The position numbers and the translations under genes are program-made. Of a stretch of 64,000 nt of DNA, positions 24,240-35,266 are shown one piece after another. Position 1 is the first letter of the stretch. Each line of letters starts with the position of its first letter. The stretch lies in assembly GCA_958295895.1 (NCBI GenBank), contig CATQHI010000008.1, positions 245,663 to 309,662 on the forward strand. The letters run 5' to 3'. Origin of the DNA: Saprospiraceae bacterium (GTDB taxonomy: Bacteria; Bacteroidota; Bacteroidia; Chitinophagales; Saprospiraceae). Under the pieces are notes generated by a model. It searched no databases and was not told the origin of the DNA. It saw only the letters and a list, made by a program, of their open reading frames with translations.

Positions 24240-25204
24240 CTACTGTTTGGTCCGGGGATTGTAGATCACCGGTGGCGGTACGCCGGCACCGATACGCTGA
24301 CGCAGGTTGTATTTGAGGCTGATCTCGTGGCTACCGTCCTGCACCGTGCGCAAGTCCGATAGTGTAAGATCGTACGCATACGCTACCGAAATTTTATCAC
24401 TTAGGTTCAATCCGGCCATAAGTACAATCGCATCCGAGGTAACCTTATTGTAGCCCCGGTAAGCCAGCCCGGCAAAAATGTTCTCATTGTAGCGGGCAAT
24501 GGCGCCGAAACTGAGCTGGTGCTGGATACCGTCGCTGACCGCAAAGAGCATAGGTGAAATATCCCAGGCGCGCAGCAGATCGAAACGGGCGCGAAGGTAG
24601 GCGTGGTACTGCTGGCGCAGCGGATAGTCTCTACCCGGATAGGAGATCGTGCCCTGATTAAAGTTGAGTACGGAGACTCCGCCTTCCAGTCGTTCTGCTT
24701 GATAGTAAGCACCCAGGGCTAGGGTGAATGTTCCCGCTCCCTCGGTACCGTCCGGAATCAGGTCGTCGTTGTGGATGATCACGCCCGGCTCGGGGTATTG
24801 TCCACCGGTCGCCCGTAGAATGGACCCATTCAGACTCATCTGTTGGTACCGGGCCGAAAGCCCCAGCGACCATACGGCGGTGGGGCGCACGAGCTGGTAG
24901 TTCCAGCTTGCACCGAAACGGTTCATGGTGCGCGCGCCAATCTCGTCCCGCTCCCCCTCGATGCCGAAGCCGCTGCTCAGAAAGTACACGGGTAGGTGAG
25001 CGCTGATGCGTTGTCCGCTGGGCTGTCCCTCCAGTCCGGTCCACTGTGCGCGGTAGCTGGCCGTAACGCTCAGGCTATTGTCCAGGCCGGCGTAGGCGGG
25101 ATTGAACTGTACGGGGTCGAGCCAGAAGAGGCTGTACTGCGCAAATTGCTGCGCACCCGCGGCCCCGGCCACTAATAGACAGACAAGAAGGAGCAGATGT
25201 CGGG

Positions 25205-25208
<4 letters not shown>
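24240..25208 (-). CDS. porP: PorP/SprF family T9SS outer-membrane protein
   Basis: A 322-residue barrel protein with signal peptide [21 protein letters not shown]. The [23 protein letters not shown] segment at 22-44 is the diagnostic PorP/SprF start, and many amphipathic strands follow, such as VSVLNFNQG and [11 protein letters not shown]. PorP-type proteins anchor or assist T9SS components or adhesins. The ATG overlaps the stop of the upstream DUF255 gene as ATGA, so translation is coupled. A GC-rich sequence like the dispersed 18-nt motif encodes the end of the signal peptide (25153-25170), possibly by chance. Confidence 0.9.
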
Positions 25209-27202
<1,994 letters not shown>

Positions 27203-27234
27203 GGGGCGGGGGCTTGAGGAGCGTCACTGGTGTA

Positions 27235-27265
27235 ACACACGGGCGGGGTCGCAGGTGCAGTGTGT
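27235..27265 (-). repeat. Dispersed 18-nt GC motif carried in the loop of a hairpin
   Basis: On the minus strand 27241-27258 reads GCACCTGCGACCCCGCCC, one mismatch from consensus. It is flanked by ACACAC (27235-27240) and GTGTGT (27260-27265), which can pair. It lies 38 bp before the DUF255 start in the same direction. Confidence 0.7.
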
Positions 27266-27311
27266 ACGAAGCGGTCTACGACCGCGCTGTTCCGCGCAGG
27301 CTCCGGCTGCG

Positions 27312-29549
27312 CTACATTCCCTTCTCTATCAGCTCAATAGCCCGCTCCAACAATTCATCCCGCCCATCACGCACTCCCTCCAGCGTCAGCGGCACCTCGA
27401 TATCCGGTACGATACCGACCCGCTGGGTAGGGGTACCGTCGGGGTAGAAGATGCCGATACCGGAGATACCCGACGATAGTCCGCCCGGCAGGAGTATGCT
27501 GGAATAGTTACCATCGGCCCCGGCGGTGGTGCTACCGATGATGGTGGTCAGGGGGCTAGCACGAAAAGCCATGGCGGTATACTCGGCCTGACTCTGGGTA
27601 AGCTCGTTGACCAGTACGACTACTTTTCCGGTATAGGGGTCGGGGGAGGCGGGGATCTCCAGGGGTTCGGTCCACTCGAATGCCCCTGGGTTGCTTATTG
27701 ATCCGTGGGTGAACTTGACGAAGGGTGTATCCTCTTTCAGCAGCCAGCCGCCGAGCGAGAAGGGTACAAACGTAGCGGGATAATTGCGGATGTCGACGAT
27801 GAGTCCTTTCACCTTGGCAAAGGTGTCCGGTAGTAGCTTGACGTCCTGCTCGGTGATGTTCTGCAGGCTTACGTAGCCGATATTGTCATCTAGCAATTCC
27901 AGGGCGGGGCGGGTGCGGGGGGCTGGGCCCCAGTACTGGTCGATTTGGTCTTGGGGAAATAGCGGCACGGTCAAATCGAGCGTACGTTCCGCGCGTTTTA
28001 CGGTCACTGCGAGCATATTCTCTTTGCTGCGCAGCAGGTTTCGGGCCATATCCCGGTACCGGGCGGCGTCATTACTAGCAGGATAGTCCGGCTTCCATTC
28101 GGCGACCAGATCCTCTAGGGGGCGGCCTTCCAGGTGAGTAATCACGTCCCCTATTTTTAGGCCGGTTGTATCGCTCAGTTCGTCGTTGTAGTAGTCGGCG
28201 ACCGTAAAGCCGGCCGCCAAATGACGCAAGTGGACAGCGGCGTAGCGGTTACCCCGGGCGTGATCTATCCACTCCGCCCCGGCTAGCTGGGCGTGGGTAT
28301 CGTTGATTTCAGCGATCAGGCGAAGTAGAGTGTACTCATACTCCGCCTGGTCATCGAGCTCCAAGAGTGGAGCAATGTAAGTGGGCAGCACCTCCTCCCA
28401 GTCGCGGTCGGTCTCCTCTACGTAGGGGAAGAAGTAATAGATTATATTCCAGTAGCGGTACAGGGTCAGTAACCGGTAGCCGGCATCGGGTAGGGTCATG
28501 GTGACGTAACCATCCTCGTGGCGAAAGTCCGGATTGCCCACCCCGGGGGCCAGACCGACGTAGTAATGCTGTCCTGCGTTGCGGTTGCGATAGATATGGC
28601 CTAGCTGCTCGACCAGCAATTCATTCGTAAGTAAGTTCGTCAGTGTAGTCAGTGGCACCGTTCGCACCGGATCCCTAAGGGCTTCGGCACAGGGATCGCA
28701 GGGAGCCACCGGGCCGAGCCGTTCGATCCAGCTCAGCAGTACCGTTTCGCTTTCCACCTGCGTCCCCGCCGCTAAGTAATCCGGCAGCACTCGGAAGAGC
28801 TCCGCGTCGAAGTTATGCTGCCCGGCCGCCACGGCGGGGTGGTGGTACTTAACAAAGCCCCATACACGGCCCAGCACGTCCAGCCTATCGACCACTTCCG
28901 GACTTACGGCCGGAAATTCAACGCGCGATCCGGTCAAAAATGCCGTGTCTCGTGCTGCTGCGTAGCTAGGGGGTGGGCGGGGCGTAAGTTGTCCGATAGG
29001 TTGGCCGTCAATGGTTACCGCGAAATTATCAAACCAGGCCTCCCCGGGGCCGTGCAAGATTCCCCCGACTGCGATTGCTTGGGCGTCACGTGGATAAGGT
29101 AGCGTGAGCTGCCGGTACGTCCATTCATCCTGGGTACTGGCGATGGATTGGTCAAAAGTATTGCCGTACTGTAGCGGTCCGTCGGGACCGTCTATTCGCA
29201 GGAGTAACGCGGCCATATTTTCGGTGATATCGCGCGTACGCAGCCATCCACTCAATGTGATAGAGTCACCGGCAAACTGCCCGGGAAGTATGCGAAGGGC
29301 TGCACCGAATTCAGCATCTTGTCCTTCTTGGTGCTGGGCGATATACAAGCTTCGTGTACCAGAATGTGCTTCAGTAGTACTGTCTCCTTCCAGCCTGTAT
29401 CCCTTCGGTCCTATTTGGCTCCAGTCAGTGGGTAGCGCTCGACCAGCGGTGGTAGTCTCGAAGTCCAGGTTATGGCTTACGTCTAGTGTCGGTGTTCTAG
29501 CACACGCAGCCAATAATATAAATAGGAGGGACGGGTAAAGAGCACGCAT
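27312..29549 (-). CDS. S41 family peptidase, lipoprotein
   Basis: A 745-residue exported protease with lipobox LLAAC (Cys16). After the anchor there is a carbohydrate-binding-like beta-sandwich (about 28-175, NLDFETTTAG...WFDNFAV), an alpha/beta region, a PDZ-like segment (LKIGDVITHLEGRPLEDLV near 480) and the tail-specific protease core. The catalytic serine is in NELTQSQAEYTAM (Ser653), followed by GADGNYSSILLPGG. It probably cleaves envelope proteins. It stands 55 bp after the MarR gene on the same strand, so it may be in that transcript. Confidence 0.88.
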   Translation of the reverse strand: MRALYPSLLFILLAACARTPTLDVSHNLDFETTTAGRALPTDWSQIGPKGYRLEGDSTTEAHSGTRSLYIAQHQEGQDAEFGAALRILPGQFAGDSITLSGWLRTRDITENMAALLLRIDGPDGPLQYGNTFDQSIASTQDEWTYRQLTLPYPRDAQAIAVGGILHGPGEAWFDNFAVTIDGQPIGQLTPRPPPSYAAARDTAFLTGSRVEFPAVSPEVVDRLDVLGRVWGFVKYHHPAVAAGQHNFDAELFRVLPDYLAAGTQVESETVLLSWIERLGPVAPCDPCAEALRDPVRTVPLTTLTNLLTNELLVEQLGHIYRNRNAGQHYYVGLAPGVGNPDFRHEDGYVTMTLPDAGYRLLTLYRYWNIIYYFFPYVEETDRDWEEVLPTYIAPLLELDDQAEYEYTLLRLIAEINDTHAQLAGAEWIDHARGNRYAAVHLRHLAAGFTVADYYNDELSDTTGLKIGDVITHLEGRPLEDLVAEWKPDYPASNDAARYRDMARNLLRSKENMLAVTVKRAERTLDLTVPLFPQDQIDQYWGPAPRTRPALELLDDNIGYVSLQNITEQDVKLLPDTFAKVKGLIVDIRNYPATFVPFSLGGWLLKEDTPFVKFTHGSISNPGAFEWTEPLEIPASPDPYTGKVVVLVNELTQSQAEYTAMAFRASPLTTIIGSTTAGADGNYSSILLPGGLSSGISGIGIFYPDGTPTQRVGIVPDIEVPLTLEGVRDGRDELLERAIELIEKGM

Positions 29550-29578
29550 TCCCCTAAGGTGCAGCTTTTTACGGATGT

Positions 29579-29595
29579 GGCGGGGCCGCAGGTGC
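29579..29595 (-). repeat. Dispersed 18-nt GC motif, exact 17-nt copy
   Basis: Read on the minus strand, GCACCTGCGGCCCCGCC is identical to the consensus over 17 nt. It lies 29 bp before the S41 peptidase start, in the same direction. Confidence 0.75.
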
Positions 29596-29603
29596 GCAGC
29601 AAC

Positions 29604-30257
29604 TCACAATAGGCGATTGACGTAGGTCGTGTGCAGCTCCGTAATGTCCTCCTCCCCGGAGGCGGCTACCCCGTTGTGTAATTCGTTGAGCAACCGCAGG
29701 TTGCGCAGCAGTTCGATCTGCTGGTCCTCATCGAAGTTAGCGACCATAAATTCGCTGAGTAGGGTGATCTGCTCCGAGATGTGGACGTATTCTTCCTGCC
29801 CCTTATCGGTGATAGTGACGAGTTTGACGCGGCCGTCGTTGGGGTCGGGTAGGATGCGGAGGAGGTTGTGGCCCAGCAGCCGGTCGATCACCTCGGTTCC
29901 GCTGGAGGGCTTTAACTGACTGTTCTCCAGTAGCTCCGATTTACGTAGGCCACGGCCCGCCGCGTGCAGTACGGTGAGTATGACCAGGTCGTCCCATTCA
30001 GCCAGTCTGCTGTGCCGTAGCAGGTTGCGGATGTAGCGGCGGTAGTGGTCGGAGAGCCACCCCAGCTCCCGCAGGATACGCATGGGTCGCGGTACCCGGG
30101 CGCTTTCCAGATCGACCTCCTCTTGCGGCGGCTCCTTGCCCCCACGTTGTAGGTAGCCCCCAAAAGCGATCAGGTCGCCGCCGGCGGCAGGGTGGCGGGC
30201 CACGTAGGCTCCGTAGGCCTCGATCAGGCGGACGACGTTGGGGGCTAGGAGGGCCAT
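29604..30257 (-). CDS. MarR family transcriptional regulator
   Basis: A 217-residue regulator. The winged helix is in the second half: WDDLVILTVLHAAGRGLRKSELLENSQLKPSSGTEVIDRLLGHNLL is the recognition region (about 85-135), and DPNDGRVKLVTITDKGQEEY is the wing. The first 85 residues are a longer helical N-terminus than in most MarR proteins. The ATG at 30257 overlaps the stop of the sterol desaturase gene by 13 nt, so the two are translationally linked and it may regulate that gene. Confidence 0.88.
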   Translation of the reverse strand: MALLAPNVVRLIEAYGAYVARHPAAGGDLIAFGGYLQRGGKEPPQEEVDLESARVPRPMRILRELGWLSDHYRRYIRNLLRHSRLAEWDDLVILTVLHAAGRGLRKSELLENSQLKPSSGTEVIDRLLGHNLLRILPDPNDGRVKLVTITDKGQEEYVHISEQITLLSEFMVANFDEDQQIELLRNLRLLNELHNGVAASGEEDITELHTTYVNRLL

Positions 30258-31117
30258 ACCTGGGGGACGGTTACCCTTCGCGTTGGCACCGTCCCGTCGG
30301 GGAGGGCCCAGGGGCGGATATCGTCCGCCGGCATGGTGTGTAGCTTGAGTACCGTTAATTCTTCCGGATCGCGCCAGGCGGGTAACCCGATGGTGATCGC
30401 CTCCTGGGGTACATCCATGCGGTGGGTGCCGTGGAGGCGGTCCCAGAAGTCAAACACTACGCCGTAGTTGGCATCAAACTCTTCGCGCACGATGCTGTGG
30501 TGAATGCCGTGGGCGCGGGGGGTGATCATGACCCTGGCCAGGATGTTCTCAACGGCCTCGGGAAGACGCAAATTACTGTGGTGAAAGGCCGTACACCCCT
30601 CGAAGACGGCTTCGTAACTAAGTACCAGATCGGCCGGGGCACCGATGAGGGCGATCATGCCGCCGCGGTACACGATCGAAAAGACCTGCTCGCCGAGGTG
30701 AAAGCGAAAACCGGTGGTGACGTCCATATCCAGGTCGGAGTGGTGCACCCGGTGGAAGCGGTAGAGAAAGGACACGCGGTGGGTGAGGGTGTGCCAGCGG
30801 TAGTTCGTGTAGTCGAGCAGCAACGCCCCAGCGGCGTAGCGGGCCCAGCGCGGCAGCGGCAGCCACTGGATGAGGCCGAAGCGGCGGCGGTCGGCCCACT
30901 CCCCGGCGTAGACCATGATGGGCAGCAGTAGCAAGCGGGCTACGGTGAAGCCGCTGGCGGCCACGGCGGTATTGGTGACGGTGCGCCCGGCCTTACCGTG
31001 GTGCTGTTCGCGCAGGGTGAAGACCTCTTCGAGGAGGTAGAGTCCGGCGACGACGGCGGCCAGGACGGGGAAGGCCCGGCGGTCGAACCAGGGGAAGGAG
31101 AGGCGGAGGTTGGGCAT
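30245..31117 (-). CDS. Sterol desaturase / fatty acid hydroxylase family protein
   Basis: A 290-residue di-iron membrane enzyme. The histidine boxes are WHTLTH and HRVHH near residues 125-142, then HHSNLR near 195 and HGIHHS near 218. Several membrane segments precede them. This is the bacterial sterol desaturase superfamily (lipid hydroxylase or desaturase, e.g. carotenoid or alkylglycerol substrates); the substrate is not readable. ATG 31117 (MPNLRLSFPWFDRR) was chosen over an upstream start whose extra 35 residues look random. It overlaps the MarR gene downstream. Confidence 0.88.
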   Translation of the reverse strand: MPNLRLSFPWFDRRAFPVLAAVVAGLYLLEEVFTLREQHHGKAGRTVTNTAVAASGFTVARLLLLPIMVYAGEWADRRRFGLIQWLPLPRWARYAAGALLLDYTNYRWHTLTHRVSFLYRFHRVHHSDLDMDVTTGFRFHLGEQVFSIVYRGGMIALIGAPADLVLSYEAVFEGCTAFHHSNLRLPEAVENILARVMITPRAHGIHHSIVREEFDANYGVVFDFWDRLHGTHRMDVPQEAITIGLPAWRDPEELTVLKLHTMPADDIRPWALPDGTVPTRRVTVPQVWPS

Positions 31118-31180
31118 GGGGGCAGGCTGACGGGGGCAATGCAAAAGGACCCCGAAGAGTTCCGTGGACGTGAGCCCTTG

Positions 31181-31204
31181 GAACCTTTGAGCGTCCGGTT
31201 GAGT
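31181..31204 (+). repeat. 24-nt dispersed element, copy 2
   Basis: It matches 9759-9782 at 23 of 24 positions. It lies in the 108-bp gap between a lipoprotein gene end and the sterol desaturase start. GGACG (31166-31170) and CGTCC (31192-31196) flank part of it and can pair. Confidence 0.7.
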
Positions 31205-31225
31205 TGCGGTGCGGGCAACCAACGG

Positions 31226-33046
31226 TTACCGCAGTGCGATCACTTCTATACCCGTAACGCCACCGAATTCCTCCGCCTGACTCAGACAGATCAGGACCCC
31301 ATCTTTATAATCGATGAAGAGGGGAAACCCACGTGTCAAGATCTCATCGCTTCGCGTCAGGGCCGGATAGCTGCCGATCTGGATAGAGGCACGATTACGG
31401 GTAGCGGCGTAGATCACTTCTCCATCCGGGCTAAAGGCAAAGTCGGCGTACTCCAGGGCTCCCCGTTGCAGCTGTCCGCGGTATTCCATGCTGGAGTTCG
31501 CAGAGTATACCGCACCCTGGTTACTCGTAATTACGTAGTCTCCCTGGGGGGAGATGCGGAAGATACTCGGGTCCAGCGGGTGGTCGCCATGGTACTGATC
31601 GTCGGCGTGCAGGGTAATCATGCCCGCGCCGTCGAGCTCGAAGTATTCCATATCAATGGGGCTTACACTCTGGCTGATGGAGATAATCTTGTTCTGGTTA
31701 GGGAACATACGGAGTCGGTCACCGTCGAAGTCACCGTTCCCATCCAGGTTCAGCCCGGTGGCCCGGCTGTAAGTACGTACGGGCTGCTCCCACCAGGGAC
31801 TCGGGCGCAGGGCTACGATGACGTGCCCGAGGCCGTTGACCACCACGCTGGCGTTGGGCAGTCCGGTACTGATGGAAGTTTTCAGTTCCAGGTCGTCGGC
31901 ACCGTAGACGTAGACCCAGCCGTCTTCGCTCGGGACGTAGAGCTCGAGACCAAAGCCGCTGTCCCCCAGCGCACAGTAGCCTACCTGTCCTTCTACATCG
32001 ATGACACCCGTCTGCTCCTGGGTGGTGTAGTTGTAGCGGATGATCCGTTGGCCTCCCCGGTCCAGCAGAAAGACCTCATCGCGATCGGGATGCAGGAGAA
32101 AATCATCGGCCACGAAATTAAACACCGGACCGCTGGGGTCATCCACGGTCAGGGCGTTGCTGCGGCGGCTTCGTCCGTCGTCGGTAGTGACCTCTACGTA
32201 GTAGCACACCCGGTTGGCGAAGGGTACCTGGCTATCGGTGTAGGTCGTGCTATCTGCTGTGGATAACTGAGCGATTAGTTGGCGGCTCTCGTCGGCGCAG
32301 TCCCGATCGGCGCGGTAGACGCGGTAGCTCCCGAAATTTGCCTGACCGTAGGTCGACCACTTCAGACTGACGCCGGCGGCCGTAGAGACGGCCTCATCCA
32401 GGGTGATGGCCTGGGGGGCGTCAGTGCGCACCTCGAAGGAGATTACGGCAGAGAAATCGTCCCCATCCTTCACCGTGAGGGTGATTTGGTGTACCCCCTG
32501 GCTCAGACCGGTCGTGCTGAAGGTCGTGGTGCCGTCTGCCGCGGCTGCCTCGTCGTGTAGCAGCCCGTCCAGATCGCTTTCCCACCTTACCGAAAGGTCA
32601 GCCGCAGCAGTCTGATCGTCACTGACGGTTGCTCGGAACACTACCTCCTCGCCGGGAGCGAAGGAGGCAGGCTGGACGGGGAAGAGCAACTCGATAGTTG
32701 GAGCCAAGCCTACGCTTACCCCCTCTTCTACTACTATGGTAGCGGAGCTCAGCTCATCGGTCTGAATATTGACGGTGGCCTTCCCACTGCCGTATCCGGC
32801 TAGCTCGGCATAGACCTCGTAACTGCCCTTGGGAAGTTCCCTGAGCAGTGCGGTGCCAAACTCGTCGGTCGTACCGATCACGGTAGCTGGCTGGGTATAG
32901 ACGGACGCCCCGTCGACGCGGTCGCCAAACTGGGTAATGACCGTCACGGTTAGGTCGCCGAGTTCTCTTATTTCGATAGCGTCCTCATCAGATTTGCAGG
33001 CGGGTAGAAGAAGCAGGCATAGCCAAAACAGGTGGAGGTATCGCAT
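31226..33046 (-). CDS. Large lipoprotein with CarboxypepD-reg, PKD-like, FN3-like and propeller regions
   Basis: A 606-residue surface-type lipoprotein with lipobox LLLLPAC (Cys17). Order: a CarboxypepD-reg-like domain (about 28-110, TVTVITQFGDRVDGASVY), a PKD/Ig-like domain (115-210, VVFRATVSDDQTAAADLSVRWESD), a fibronectin III-like domain (215-305, VSLKWSTYGQANFGSYRVYR), and a C-terminal beta-propeller (310-606) with strands such as FRISPQGDYVITSNQGAVY and FAFSPDGEVIYAATRN. Binding or scaffolding at the cell surface is likely; no enzyme signature is seen. Confidence 0.85.
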   Translation of the reverse strand: MRYLHLFWLCLLLLPACKSDEDAIEIRELGDLTVTVITQFGDRVDGASVYTQPATVIGTTDEFGTALLRELPKGSYEVYAELAGYGSGKATVNIQTDELSSATIVVEEGVSVGLAPTIELLFPVQPASFAPGEEVVFRATVSDDQTAAADLSVRWESDLDGLLHDEAAAADGTTTFSTTGLSQGVHQITLTVKDGDDFSAVISFEVRTDAPQAITLDEAVSTAAGVSLKWSTYGQANFGSYRVYRADRDCADESRQLIAQLSTADSTTYTDSQVPFANRVCYYVEVTTDDGRSRRSNALTVDDPSGPVFNFVADDFLLHPDRDEVFLLDRGGQRIIRYNYTTQEQTGVIDVEGQVGYCALGDSGFGLELYVPSEDGWVYVYGADDLELKTSISTGLPNASVVVNGLGHVIVALRPSPWWEQPVRTYSRATGLNLDGNGDFDGDRLRMFPNQNKIISISQSVSPIDMEYFELDGAGMITLHADDQYHGDHPLDPSIFRISPQGDYVITSNQGAVYSANSSMEYRGQLQRGALEYADFAFSPDGEVIYAATRNRASIQIGSYPALTRSDEILTRGFPLFIDYKDGVLICLSQAEEFGGVTGIEVIALR

Positions 33047-33061
33047 GGGGTGTCAAAAAAA

Positions 33062-33098
33062 ATTTAGCAAATATGTGAGGTTCCGCAGTAAATAATTA
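33062..33098 (-). promoter_or_regulatory. Candidate promoter of the large lipoprotein gene
   Basis: On the minus strand, CATATTTG (33068-33075) matches the Bacteroidetes -7 consensus TAnnTTTG at 7 of 8 positions, 22 nt before the ATG. The surrounding 60 bp are unusually AT-rich. No good -33 TTG is seen, so this is tentative. Confidence 0.35.
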
Positions 33099-33228
33099 CG
33101 CTTTTTTCGGGGCGGCAGGTACCCTTTAACATATTAATCTCCTATAGCCCTGCGATACCCCGCCTGACACTCCTCCATCCCCCGGGATGAGGCAACGCTT
33201 CTGGCATCTCCGTTGCGAATCATACACT

Positions 33229-33246
33229 GCACCCGCGGCCCCGCCC
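33229..33246 (+). repeat. Dispersed 18-nt GC motif, one mismatch
   Basis: GCACCCGCGGCCCCGCCC differs from the consensus at one position. It lies 6 bp downstream of the stop of an outer-membrane protein remnant, in the opposite direction to that frame. Confidence 0.7.
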
Positions 33247-33252
33247 ACTTAC

Positions 33253-33561
33253 TTACAGCCGCAAACCAACGCCTAAAGTGAGCCCCTGGCTATAAGGAGG
33301 GGTACCTACGGGTCCAAGCACGACAGGAACAAAATCTCCGGCACCCGGCGTAGGCTGAGGAAAGAGGTAGGAATACCGGAACCGGTGGCACTCGTAACAA
33401 AGTATGATCTGTGGACGGGAGGTATACCGTTTTAAGGCCACCGTCAGACCTACCCCCACAAATCCACCACCCTGCTGAAAGCGTACCACGGAAGAACTGC
33501 CGTTACCGAATTGCTGCTCGTACCACTGGTGCCCACCACGACCATTTACGCTCGGGTCGAT
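33253..33561 (-). pseudogene. Remnant of an outer-membrane-type protein, C-terminal end only
   Basis: The minus-strand frame ending at 33253 gives strand-like segments (GGGFVGVGLTVALKRYTS, FRYSYLF, YSQGLTLGVGLRL) and ends on a barrel-style hydrophobic strand. It runs back without a proper start (the nearest GTG is at 33489) through a Gly/Gln-rich stretch into the 3' end of the HbpS gene, where similarity is lost. I read it as the C-terminus of a barrel protein left after a deletion. The region 33047-33252 holds nothing else but an AT-rich leader and one dispersed motif. It could also be a chance frame. Confidence 0.4.
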
Positions 33562-33974
33562 TGACCCTGATACGAAATATCGAACGCCGCCGCCCCGGCC
33601 TCCGCCACCGCATGGTCGTTCTCCACCACGCTACCGCTCACGCCGATGGCCCCGATGACCTCGTCCCCGTTTTTGAGCACGACCCCGCCCGGGAAGGTGA
33701 TCAGACCGCCGTTGCTGTGCTCGATCTGGTAGAGGCTCTCGCCGGGCTGTACGAGGGGGCTTAGGGCCTGGGTGTCCATCATGAACCAGGCGGCGGTGCG
33801 GGCCTTCTTGATGGCGATGTCGACGGAGCCGATCCAGGCACCGTCCATGCGGGCAAAGGCCACCAGGTTGCTGCCGGCGTCGACTACGCAGATGTCCATC
33901 TTGGTGTCGATCTCGGTGGCTTTCTTTTTGGCGGCGGCGATGATGGTTTCAGCCTGGGCTAGGGTGACGTTCAT
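33546..33974 (-). CDS. GlcG/HbpS (DUF336) heme-binding-like protein
   Basis: A 142-residue protein matching the GlcG/HbpS family: [65 protein letters not shown] and the C-terminal [11 protein letters not shown]. Members bind heme or small ligands or act in catabolic operons; the role here is open. ATG 33974 fits the family start. No signal peptide is seen. It is divergent from the RND efflux operon. Confidence 0.9.
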   Translation of the reverse strand: MNVTLAQAETIIAAAKKKATEIDTKMDICVVDAGSNLVAFARMDGAWIGSVDIAIKKARTAAWFMMDTQALSPLVQPGESLYQIEHSNGGLITFPGGVVLKNGDEVIGAIGVSGSVVENDHAVAEAGAAAFDISYQGQSTRA

Positions 33975-34132
33975 AGGGAGGTTTTGCTGTGTAAATGACT
34001 TTAGGCCGGGCTTGTTCTGCCTGAGGTACCGGAACCGGCCCACCAACTTTGCCCCAGACAAGGCGTTAGCCCTGCTAGTAGTGTCCATACGGCCAAGCCC
34101 GCCGCCCCGAGAACCAACCCCCGCTCACCGCC

Positions 34133-35257
34133 ATGAATGTGCTCGCTTACCTCCTCACCTCCCTACTGGGGGTGATGCTCTGGTCGTGTACCGGCAACGA
34201 GGCCGCCGCACCCGCCGGACCGCCGCCCGGACCGCCCCCCACGGCCGTGACTACCGTGCCCACCCAGACCGTCACCGCCTACACCAGCTACCCCGCCCGG
34301 CTGACGGGCATCGTCACCAGCCAGGTGCGGGCCAAGATCAGCGGCTACATCACCGAGGTGCTGGCCGACGAGGGGCAGTACGTGCGCCGGGGCCAACCCC
34401 TGTTCCGCCTCGAAACCCAGACGCTGACCCAGGATGCCGCCGCGGCCCGCGCCAACGTGCTCGCCGCCCAGGTGGAGGTCGATAAGTTGGAGCCGCTGGT
34501 CGCCAAGGACATCATCAGCAACGTACAGCTGGAGACCGCCAGGGCCCGCCTACAGCAGGCACAGAGCGGACTGGACGCCATCGACGCCAACATCAATTAC
34601 GGCCGCATCACCAGTCCCATTGATGGCTACCTCGGTAAGATCGCGTCGCGGGAGGGTGCCCTGGTGAGTCCCACCAGCCAGCAACCGCTGACCACCGTTT
34701 CCGACATCAGTAAGGTGTACGGCTACTTCTCCATGAATGAGGGGGAATACCTGGACTTCATTCAGAAGGCGGAGGGCAGCAACATGCGCGAGCGCATCAA
34801 GAACCTGCCCAGGGTGAGCCTGGTGCTCAGCAACGGCAGCACCTACGGGGAGGAGGGGCAGATCGAGACGATCATCAATCAGGTGAACGACCAGACCGGC
34901 ACGATCCAGTTTCGGGCCGTATTCGATAATCCGGCCGGACTACTCAGCAGTGGCGGCAGCGGCACTATCCGCGTTCCCCAGGAGTATACCGATGCCGTAG
35001 TAGTACCCAAAACGGCGACCTACGACCAGCAGGGTACGGTGTACGTGTACAAGGTGGGCGAGGACAGTACGGCCGTGGCCGCGCCCATCGACATCCGCTC
35101 GGAGGTGGATAACCTCTACGTTGTAGCCTCCGGGCTACAGGCCGGCGACCGCATCGTGGCTACGGGCGTCAGTAAGCTGAAGGGCGGGACCAAAGTCAGC
35201 CCGCTGCCGATGGCCTTCGACAGTATCGCCCAGCCCCTCCCCACGGTATTCCGCTAA
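34133..35257 (+). CDS. RND efflux periplasmic adaptor (membrane fusion protein)
   Basis: A 374-residue AcrA/MexA-type adaptor with lipobox LWSC (Cys19), then a proline-rich linker. The barrel-sandwich halves flank a helical hairpin: SGYITEVLADEGQYVRRGQPLFRL near 65-88, a coiled hairpin at 95-150, and SPIDGYLGKIASREGALV near 160. The C-terminal membrane-proximal domain ends GTKVSPLPMAF. It bridges the inner-membrane pump and the outer-membrane channel. It is first in a three-gene efflux operon (9-bp and 3-bp gaps). Confidence 0.95.
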   Translation: MNVLAYLLTSLLGVMLWSCTGNEAAAPAGPPPGPPPTAVTTVPTQTVTAYTSYPARLTGIVTSQVRAKISGYITEVLADEGQYVRRGQPLFRLETQTLTQDAAAARANVLAAQVEVDKLEPLVAKDIISNVQLETARARLQQAQSGLDAIDANINYGRITSPIDGYLGKIASREGALVSPTSQQPLTTVSDISKVYGYFSMNEGEYLDFIQKAEGSNMRERIKNLPRVSLVLSNGSTYGEEGQIETIINQVNDQTGTIQFRAVFDNPAGLLSSGGSGTIRVPQEYTDAVVVPKTATYDQQGTVYVYKVGEDSTAVAAPIDIRSEVDNLYVVASGLQAGDRIVATGVSKLKGGTKVSPLPMAFDSIAQPLPTVFR

Positions 35258-35266
35258 GCCGACGCC

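Noticed and set aside
33411-33764. A 117-codon plus-strand frame opposite the HbpS gene
   Set aside because: The HbpS/GlcG family match on the minus strand explains this interval.
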